This document shows, in pieces, positions 15,101 to 25,108 of a stretch of DNA of 64,000 nucleotides (its first letter is position 1; every line of letters begins with the position of its first letter). Below the pieces are notes generated by a model, which worked only from the letters and a program-made list of their open reading frames with translations, did not search any database and was not told the DNA's origin. The position numbers and the translations under genes were made by a program. The stretch comes from Spongilla lacustris (Eukaryota > Porifera > Demospongiae > Spongillida > Spongillidae): positions 12,943,540 through 13,007,539 of the forward strand of contig OX442416.1 of assembly GCA_949361645.1 (NCBI GenBank), given 5' to 3'.

Positions 15101-18100
15101 TAAGTACAAGCCAGCTAAAGTGAAATTATAAACTATTATTAAAGAGGTTAATAGTGACAATTAGAGGTGGGAGGATCACTTTCCACTAGATAAGACTTAC
15201 CTCTCCTGGTCTGAGGCACTCATCATCAAGGTAGGCCAGTATGCCTTGTTTGGGCTGTGTGCATGTGTGGGAGTGATTGTGGGAAAAGTGTACATGTAAA
15301 CTACTACATATATGGGACATACATGGTACTACATATGGGACATACATGGTACTACATATGGGACATACATGGTACTACATATGGGACATACATGGTACTA
15401 CATATGGGACATACATGGTACTACATATGGGACATACATGGTACTACATATGGGACATACATGGTACTACATATATGGGACATACATGGTACTACATATG
15501 GGACATACATGCTCTATTAGTTCACAGATGACAGCATTGTTGAAGTACTCAATGTGGCTCCATTGAATGCCCTAAAAGGTCATGTGTGGAGGGGATGGAG
15601 GGAGGAGATTTAAAATGTACATGTTCAAATACATGTACATGCACAAGGAAGGTATGAGTGGGGAGGAGGGGTGATGGGTAGACAGTTGGTGACCTACTTC
15701 TCTCTCGTACTCGTCCTGCTCTGACTTGAGGGTCAGCTCTATGAACACTTGTTGGAGCTTCTCATTGCAGTAGTTTATTATGAACTGCTCAAATCCATTC
15801 TCCTGGGAGAACAGGAAGGGGTAGGAGGGAGGGGCTTACATAAAATATATGTGTGGCTGCATGTGTACAGGCATGCAGGTGGTGATGGATGTCATGGCAA
15901 CTAACAGCAAAAACTTCAAATCCATATATATCAAGCACTCCCATGCACTTCTTCTTTCTGACAGAGGAGCTGGCCTGTAAAGAGATGAGCCATCATAACA
16001 GAGAGCATGCAGGGTCACCATTGCATATCACAACATGCACAGTCATATGCACACTCATATGCATCACAATAATGCATGCTTCAAAGTAGACCTCTCTACC
16101 TTAATACTGGAATTTATTTTCCCCACAATCCAAGAAAAGAGGCGCCCATATATGGCCTTGCAGAGGGCATCACGGGCATGTGCCCCCTCGGAGGCAGAGA
16201 GCGTCTTAAGGACATAGTCCCTCTTGGTCTCCACACTCCTCTTGGTGAGGCACTCCTCCATCAGCTCCTGGGAGCAGCCCAACATGTCACAGGCGTAGGT
16301 TACAACTGGGGAGGAGGTGGGAAAGGTTATACAATAGGTATTTTATATGTTGAATTCAATATTACACAAGATACGATACTAGCATCAAACTTTCTCAGAG
16401 ATTTTTTATTTAATATAATGACTATAATGCTAAACCTGACTAACAATATATATCCCTGCAATACACGTTATTGCCTAGCAACATAGTTCCAGTGTACATG
16501 TATGTCACCTTTGCAGCTGCTCTATGACCAAAATTCGCGCGCCAAGCTTTTCACGCAGCTCGGTTGAATTCAACACTTGAATGCTAGCTGTCGAGCAGGC
16601 GCCCGCTTTTTTCAGCATTTGCTATGTAGCTGCAACGAGCAGACGCTCGCTTTTGTTCAGGACCAGCATAATTACAGTAATTACACCGAAATCGGCAGGA
16701 CTCTAATTCAGCGTCTCACTTTTGGAGGTATCCCTCTTTTCGTTTGGCTGCCATCCTTTTTCGTTTCCGAGAAGGCATTTTGACAAAAACAACTTCACCA
16801 GTGGTACTATTAGTCAGAGATAATATATAAATTATCTCTGTATTAGTCAACTGTCCAACCATAATTTTCTAATTATACGTATACATATTGTCATGGGAAC
16901 AAGGCACTTATTATGACGTAATGAATTACGCGTGTGTGGTTTGATTTCATGACACGGCACTCGCATTAAGTGTCGTGATCAAATGTCGTCTTACATATAC
17001 ATCACTTATGTACAATGTAGTAAAACTGCCTACGCTTCATACACGCTCGGATAAGAGGTTGACAGGCCGGAGAGCCCAGACCACGCCCCCTAGATGTAAG
17101 TTTATATTTGTACATGTACAAACCAAGCGAACAGAATTCAACTATTAAGGTAAGGCGAATTCTTATGCTGTTAAAATGGTATTTTCTTGTTTGGCAGAAA
17201 CTACTGAGACTTCCTCTGGGCCTTGTGCATGATGCAGCTCATTGTCATTGTGTCTTAAAAGAGTGAAGCGTTCCGTTGAGGATGGCTTGAGGCAATAATC
17301 ACATCAAGCTTTATCTGCGTACCGTTTCTCCTTCGATGTATGGACCTTTTGAATGAGACCAGACAGCGGATGTGTTTGTTCTACATGTACCTTCGCAGAG
17401 GCGTGAATCTCACAGGTTACTCAGGATTATATTCCTACAGGTCCGGGTTTGAGTCGCCAAGCAGATGGTATAGGAAACATTGAAACTGAAGGAGACGAGT
17501 TACGCTTCATCGATCGGCATCGTAACATTACGTAACATTATAAATTATAATTTGGCATGTCACCTCTCCACTAATCATGATTGAAGCATAATGTTGGTGA
17601 TTCCAACAAGTTTGAAACTTACTTGGATTTGTGTTTACCAAATAGTACAAATTTTTTCATTAAGGTCGACATACACGGGGTGACGACTTGTCGCATGCAA
17701 CTCGAATGAATATGGTAAACGTTCGGCAATTGTTTAGTTTACTGATAGTTTGCTGAACGTTTGTCCATATTTATTTGAGTTGCATGCGACAAGTCGGCAG
17801 GAAGTCGCCCCATGTATGCCAGCCTTTAGTGGTACACCACAATAGATTTTATTGGAAGCCATAAAGTGCACATCCCCCCACCCCCATCAGAATAAACTCT
17901 CTGTAAATATTACAGACCTACATGTATACATGTACATGTACATTATTCAGCAAATAGGGGTCTACACTGTGGCATAACACGTATTATTAGTGTTGTCATG
18001 GTTGTACTTGCGCATGCGCCTGATCATTATTAATATATATTTTACGAACACTTACATGGTGGCAGCGGTTCTCTGAAACCCACGGTTGGACATGGCAGAT

Positions 18101-21100
18101 ATTCGGTTGCAACCTCCGGAAGCGTTCGACTTCAAGAACCCCGACGACTGGACCCGCTGGAAACGGCGGTTCGAATAGTTCCGTATCGCCTCGTCCCTCG
18201 ACACACACTCCGACGCTAAGCAAGTCAGTATGTTATTATATTCTATGGGCGAGGAGGCAGAAGTGGTTCTTGTGTCCACGGGTATCACGGACGAGGAGAG
18301 GAAAAGCTACAAGAAAGTAGTGGAAAAACTGGATGAGTATTTCCATGTTCGACACAATGTCATCTTCGAGCGGGCGCGCTTCAACAGACGTGACCAGCTG
18401 GAAGGTGAGTCCGGCGACCAGTACATCACGGAGCTATATTATTTGGCAGAGCGGTGTTCATACGGGCAGCTTACCTCTGAAATGATCCGTGACCGTCTTG
18501 TTGTCGGTATTAGGGATCTAGCCCTCTCAGAAAGACTTCAACTAAATCCGGATCTCACTTTAGAGAAAGCAAAGACCATGATCCGGCAGAGAGAGGCGGT
18601 CCACACACAACAACAGGTGCTCAAGGAGGCAGAAAGTGGCTCTTCTTTCAAGGGGGAAAACAGCTCAATGGACTTCCTTAGAGGCCAAGGCACCAAGACA
18701 AAACCAGCAGGTGTTTCTTCTGCAAAGCCAAAACAAACACCTAAGCAGTGTATCAAATGCGGGAAAGGCCAGCATCCTTGGTATACTTGCCCTGCCAAGG
18801 AGTCTGTGTGTCATAAATGCAAGCGGAGAGGACACTATGGCTCACAGTGCCTATCAAAGACAGTGGCGGAGTTACAACCGGATGAGAGCAACCTTGACAG
18901 TGCATTCTTAGACACACTTACACAAAACAGTCCTGAAACCTGGAGAGTGAAGTTAAAGCTGGCGAATCAAACGTTGGAGTTCAAAATAGATACTGGAGCT
19001 GAGGTAACAGCAATTTCGGATGCGGCTTTCAGAGCTTTGAAAGGGCTTAAACTAGACAGACCCAAGAAGATGCTGTACGGTCCTGCACGCACTCTTTTAA
19101 AGGTAATCGGTCAGTTTGAAGGGGAGCTGTTTTATCGAGGGAAAACTACCAGGCAGAATGTGTACGTAGTAAACGGACTGAGAACCAACCTGCTGGGACT
19201 ACCAGCTATCCTCGCTCTGAAGTTGGTGGCAAAGCTAGAGGAAACGGTGGAAGCTTCACTTCACACTATTGTGGAAAAATATCCTACACTATTCCAGGGG
19301 CTGGGGAGCATGGGTGACCCTTATGACATTCAGTTGCAACCAGAGGCACAGCCCTATGCTTTGTTTACCTCCCGGAACATTCCTTTACCATTGCGTCTCA
19401 AGGTCAAGCAGGAGTTGGAGCGAATGGAGTCATTGGGAATCATCTCGAAAGTCGATGAGCCAACTCCGTGGTGTGCCGGAATGGTGGTTGCTCCCAAGAA
19501 GGGTGGGGCAATCCGCATATGTGTGGACTACCAACCCTTAAATCGTTATGTTTGCCGGGAGGTATACCCTCTTCCAAAAGTAGATGAAACCTTAGCACAG
19601 TTGGCAGGAGCAAAAATCTTCAGCAAACTCGATGCAAATTCCGGATTTTGGCAAATACCCTTGACTGAGAGGTCCAAGCTTCTGACCACATTCATCACTC
19701 CATTTGGTCGTTACTACTTTCACAAACTTCCGTTCGGGATTTGCAGTGCGCCTGAGCACTTCCAGAAGCGAATGAGTAAAATCCTTGCAGGCCTTGAGGG
19801 GGTCCTGTGTCAGATGGACGATGTGTTAGTGTTTGGCAGGGACAAAGAGGAACATAACGCTCGACTCATAGCGGCATTAAACAGAATCCGTGATGCTGGA
19901 GTAACTCTAAATAGGGAAAAGTGTGAGTTTGAGAAAGGGAAACTACTCTTTCTCGGGCATGTCATTGACCAGCATGGCGTCCAAGCAGATCCAGAGAAAA
20001 CGTCTGCTATTGGAGGTCTCAGCTCACCCAGTAACATCACGGAATTGAGACGATTTCTTGGAATGGCAAACCAAATGGGGAAGTTTTCACCTAACTTAGC
20101 ACAGGTAACGCAGCCTCTTCGAGAACTCTTGAGCAAAAACCGCACTTGGCAATGGGGTTGTGCTCAAGAAGAAGCCTTTGCTCAGGTTAAAGCCGAGCTT
20201 TGCAAACCAACAGTGCTTGCCTTCTATACCCCAGATGCACCAACCAAACTTTCGGCAGATGCATCATCGCATGGGTTGGGGGCAGTATTGCTACAGAGAA
20301 GTGATGGGGAATGGAAACCTGTGGCATATGCATCCCGGTCTATGTCAGATACTGAAAAACGATACGCACAAATCGAGAAAGAAGCACTGGCTACTGTCTG
20401 GGCGTGTGACAAGTTTGCCAGTTATATTGTTGGACTTAAATTCCACATTGAAACTGATCACAAGCCGCTAGTTCCACTGTTAGGATCAAAGCACCTTGAT
20501 ACGTTACCACCACGAATTCTTCGATTTCGGCTGAGGCTAGCACGCTTCGATTTTACTATTCAGCACGTGCCTGGTAAGCTCTTGTGCACAGCAGATGCAC
20601 TGTCTCGAGCACCAGGGCCCATCACTAAGGCTGACATGCGGCTAGAGGAAGAAGCAGAACATATCATGGAAGTATGCATTAAACATCTTCCAGCCAGTGA
20701 GGGGCGGTTAAAACAATACGCGGAAGCCCAGCTAGCAGATCCTGTGTGTTCAGCAGTGATGAAGCATTGTCTAGATGGATGGCCAGAGAGACACAAGATT
20801 GAACCTGTCCTAAAGCCTTACTGGAAAGTTCAAGGAGATCTATCGGTACACAACGATTTGCTTCTTTTCCAAAAGCGTATTGTGGTGCCAGAGTCTCTCC
20901 AGCAGGAGACACTTGCAAAACTCCACCATGGGCATCAAGGCATTGTGAGATGCAGGCTTAGAGCACAGAATTCTGTTTGGTGGCCTGGCATATCTCAACG
21001 AATAAAGGATGTGATTGAACACTGCTCAGTGTGTGTGAAGCATTCCACACCTCATCGTGAACCATTAATGCCAACAGTTTTACCAGACTACCCATGGCAG

Positions 21101-24100
21101 AGTGTGGCAATGGATCTTTTTGTGCTGAATGGGGTCAATTATGTGGTCATAGTAGACTACTTTTCTAGATATCCCGAGGTTATTAAGCTCAGGTCTACTA
21201 CTAGCAACACTGTGATAGACGCTGTTAAAGCGGTGTTTTCCAGGCATGGCATTCCAGAGTCAGTACGCAGTGACAATGGTCCGCAGTTCTCTTCGCATGA
21301 GTTTGCAAAATTTGCTGCGTCATATGGCTTTAAGCATACCACCAGCAGCCCCTATTTCCCCCAAAGCAACGGGCTGGCGGAGAGAACTGTTCAGACAGTG
21401 AAAAATATCCTCAAAGGGAATCAGGACCCATACCTAGCCATTCTCACCTACCGTTCCACACAACTACCCTGGTGTGGTCTGTCACCAGCACAACTGCTGA
21501 TGGGCAGACAATTGCGCACTAACCTTCCACAAACCCTTGAACATCTGAAACCAGAATGGCCTTATTTGCTTCGATTTCAGGAGCAAGACTTGGAGTTTAA
21601 ATCCCACCAAAAGTCCAATTTTGACAGGCATCACAGAGTCCACCAACTTCCAGATATTCCAGATCAGACGGAGGTGTGGATCACAACAGACAAGAGTAAG
21701 CCGACCCCTGGTGTAGTGGTGGGAAAGGCAGGGGCTCCGCGGTCATATATTGTGGAAACTCAGGGTGGCTTAGCACGTCGCAATCGACACCACCTCAACG
21801 TTGTGCCTAATGTTGTTAGGCAAGGCGCAGAGGAACCACAACAACCTGACTCCTTGGAGCAGGAACCCGAACAAGTGGAGAAACCACAACAACCCAATAC
21901 CTATGAACAGGAGCAAGATCACCAACCACAGGAACCTCATAGAATTATGACACGGTCACAGACAGGGACAGCGATCCGTCCCCCTGAACGATTTGGATGG
22001 AACTCAACCCTTGCAAGAAAGGGAGATGTGGCATAACACGTATTATTAGTGTTGTCATGGTTGTACTTGCGCATGCGCCTGATCATTATTAATATATATT
22101 TTACGAACACTTACATACACTACTGTGAACTTGCTACATGTAAATGTATAGGCATGTTAAATGTATAATTTCCATAATCCCTTGTTATTCCGCAATCCCT
22201 TGTTTGTATAAATTCCATAATCCCTTGTTTACAAATTCCGTAATCCCTTGTTTGTATAAATTCCATAAGCCCTTGTTTGTATAAATTCTGTAAGCCATTA
22301 ATTAATTGTTTCCTTACTTTTTACTAAAGAATCCTAAATTATTTTTATATCTTGTACAATGTATGCTACTTATCACAAGTAGATAAAAGGAAGAGAACAG
22401 TGGAAGGAATGGTGAGGGAAGGTCAGAGAGATAATTTGAAGGGAAGGTCAGAGTGGACAAAGGGAAGGTCAGCGAGGTCAAAGGGAAGGTCAGAGTGGAC
22501 AAAGAAGGGACAGTATGGTGGTGGTGGCTCACATTTCAAGTTATCCAGTTTACAGGCGTTGCTACCATTTGGGAGGGTGTGGCCTTTGAATTTGGCATTT
22601 CCAAGGTTCAAGATGGCCGACAACAGCTCCAAGATGCTGCTGATGTCCTCCGGGCTGAACCCGATGACCTCCATGGCTTCCTGCATGAGAACAAAGCAAA
22701 GACGAGAGTTTGGTTATACATATCCATGTGGCCAGCCCACAGGTACATGTACCAGTAAGTGGCATTATGCCTGCACTAACTAGTACACCACATCAGCTCA
22801 CAAGCAGTGGACTGGGTCAGGGTCTATATGAAGGGTGTGGCTATACAACCTAAGGGGTGACACGTGACCTTTATGCAGAATGCCTAGTGTTTACATGTAC
22901 ATGTACATGTACATGTACATGTACTGTTAATATAGGAGATGAATGTTGCACAAGATGTGGTGAATGTAGTTTGAGGGGCCTGTGTGTGGCAGCTTGAGGT
23001 ATTCATGAGCTGTGGAACTCATCTAGAGCTATAACACAACAAAACCAAAAAACCCCACTCACTATGGTGGCATGGAACTGCTTGCTGTCATCCATAGTCA
23101 GTATGTAGATGCAACCTCCCTGGCTGAGGTAGTGGTATGTGTACACATCCTTCCGAAGGTGTAGCATCTCTGTTAGGGGGAGGAGGAGGAGGAGGATGAT
23201 GGGGTTGGGCGTGGTCACGTACAATGACCACCCCCCCCCCCTACCAAAGTGCCAACCCACCTAGGACATCGGGAGTGGCTCCAGACAACAGCTGGTAGAA
23301 GATGTGGAAATTTCTCTCTCCAGCATTCTGGCCCACAACCCGGGACTGTGGCGGGAAAATAGTTACCACAAGTTGAGATGCATGCTACACTTTTACCTTT
23401 TCAAGGAGGTCTGCAGTGACACCAGAAGGGTTAATGTGTGAGAGAATAGAGTTAACAGCATTCACATGGGTGCATCTCAAAAACCCCTCCTCCCCACACC
23501 ATCCTCTAGCTCACAGTAGTACATCCCGATGCATACAGGTAAGTAAGACCCCCTCCCTCCTCCCTCCCTCCCCCTCCCTCCCTCCCCCTCCCTCCCTCCC
23601 CCTCCCTCCCTCCTCTCCCTCCCCCTCCCTCCCCCTCCCTCCCTCCCTCCCCCTCCCTCCCTCCCACACTTACAGTTGGAGATGATACCTCCCACTGGGT
23701 CCCCTTTGAAGTCAAATTCAATGTCCATGTACTTTCCCTGTTGAGGAGGAGATGTATGGTGGGGGGAGGAGGAGATGAAGGGTGGGGGAGGAGGAGATGT
23801 AGGGTGGGGGGAGGAGGAGATGAAGGGTGGGGGGAGGAGGAGATGTAGGGTGGGGGGAGGAGGAGGAGATGAAGGGTGGGGGAGGAGGAGATGAAGGGTG
23901 GGGGGAGGAGGAGATGAAGGGTGGGGGAAGGAGGAGATGAAGGGTGGGGGAGGAGGAGATATAGAGTGGGGGAGGAGATGTAGGGTGTGGGAGGAGATGT
24001 AGGGTGTGGGAGGAGGAGATGTAGGGTGGGGGGAGGAGGAGATATAGGATGGGAGGAGGAGATGAGATGGAGAGAAGGGGCAGGTGAGCTTTTGCCATTG

Positions 24101-25052
24101 GCAATCACTACATGTATATACATGTACACCACGCCCCCTTAACACCCTAGATGTAGCTGTGGCTTACAAATCGTGATGAGTTGTCGTTCCTATTTGTCTT
24201 AGCATTGCCAAATGCTAGAAGGTGAAAGCAAAAGAGAGTACATGTAACTCCACATTTCCATACATGTACATGTACATGTACATGTACATCTCCATACACA
24301 TGCATCCAAATACATGTACATGTAAGCATCGGAGTGGGGAAATATGGCCTAGGGAAGAGGAATGTGGCCTGGGGAATAGGAAGGTGGTCTGGGGATGAGA
24401 AAGGTGGCCTGGGAATAGGAAGGTGGTCTGGGGATGAGAAAGGTGGCCTGGGGAAGAGGAAGGTGGCCTGGGGATGAGGAATGTGGCCTGGGAAAGAGGA
24501 AGGTGGCCTGGTGGAGGGGATTATGGATTATGGCCTGGGGGGAGGGGATTATGGCCTGGGGGGAGGGGAGGGGAGGACGCACCTTCTAAGATAGGGTTTG
24601 AGAGCAGCAGTTGCTCCTTCACTCTCCCCACCTCTGCCCCTTTGCCAGACACAGCTGCCACATACTGCATTGAGAGCTTTGATGCCTCTAGAAGGGGAGA
24701 AGACATACAACACACAGGCCAATGGCATGCCTGCTAATATATATGGCTTTGTGGCCTGCCCCCCATGTTGACATGAAAGTATGTGTGTGAAAAGATCTCT
24801 CTTCACTCCCTCTCCCCTCTTCCTCCCTCCCCTCTCCTCCTCCCCTCTCCTCCTCCCCCCTCCTCTCTCCTCCTCCCCCCTCCTCCCTACCCTCTCTTCC
24901 CTCCCCATCTCTTTCCAGTTCTATAGACCTCACAATTGTTGCCATGGATACCTGTCTTGCCCGATCCTGACTCTCCTGTAATGATCAGACATTGGTCCAC
25001 ATTCTTGTCCCTCATGGAACGATATGCTTCATCCACGATAGCAAAGCTACCG

Positions 25053-25108
<56 letters not shown>

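Larger units (their letters stand above)
17968..22115 (+). mobile_element. complete Ty3/gypsy LTR retrotransposon, 4,148 bp
   Basis: The two 89-bp LTRs (17968-18056 and 22027-22115) start TGTGG, end TTACA and are identical as read. A 5-bp duplication TACAC flanks the element (17963-17967, 22116-22120). Directly after the 5' LTR is TGGTGGCAGCGG, which fits a tRNA primer-binding site. Before the 3' LTR is the purine tract AAGAAAGGGAGA. It sits antisense in myosin intron 10. Identical LTRs imply a recent insertion. Confidence 0.95.

Noticed and set aside
23477..23545. Minus-strand stretch [12 protein letters not shown] considered as the exon between ISN and SRV
   Set aside because: It does not encode YLLEK; the 14-nt microexon at 23397-23410 does, with correct phases and splice sites.
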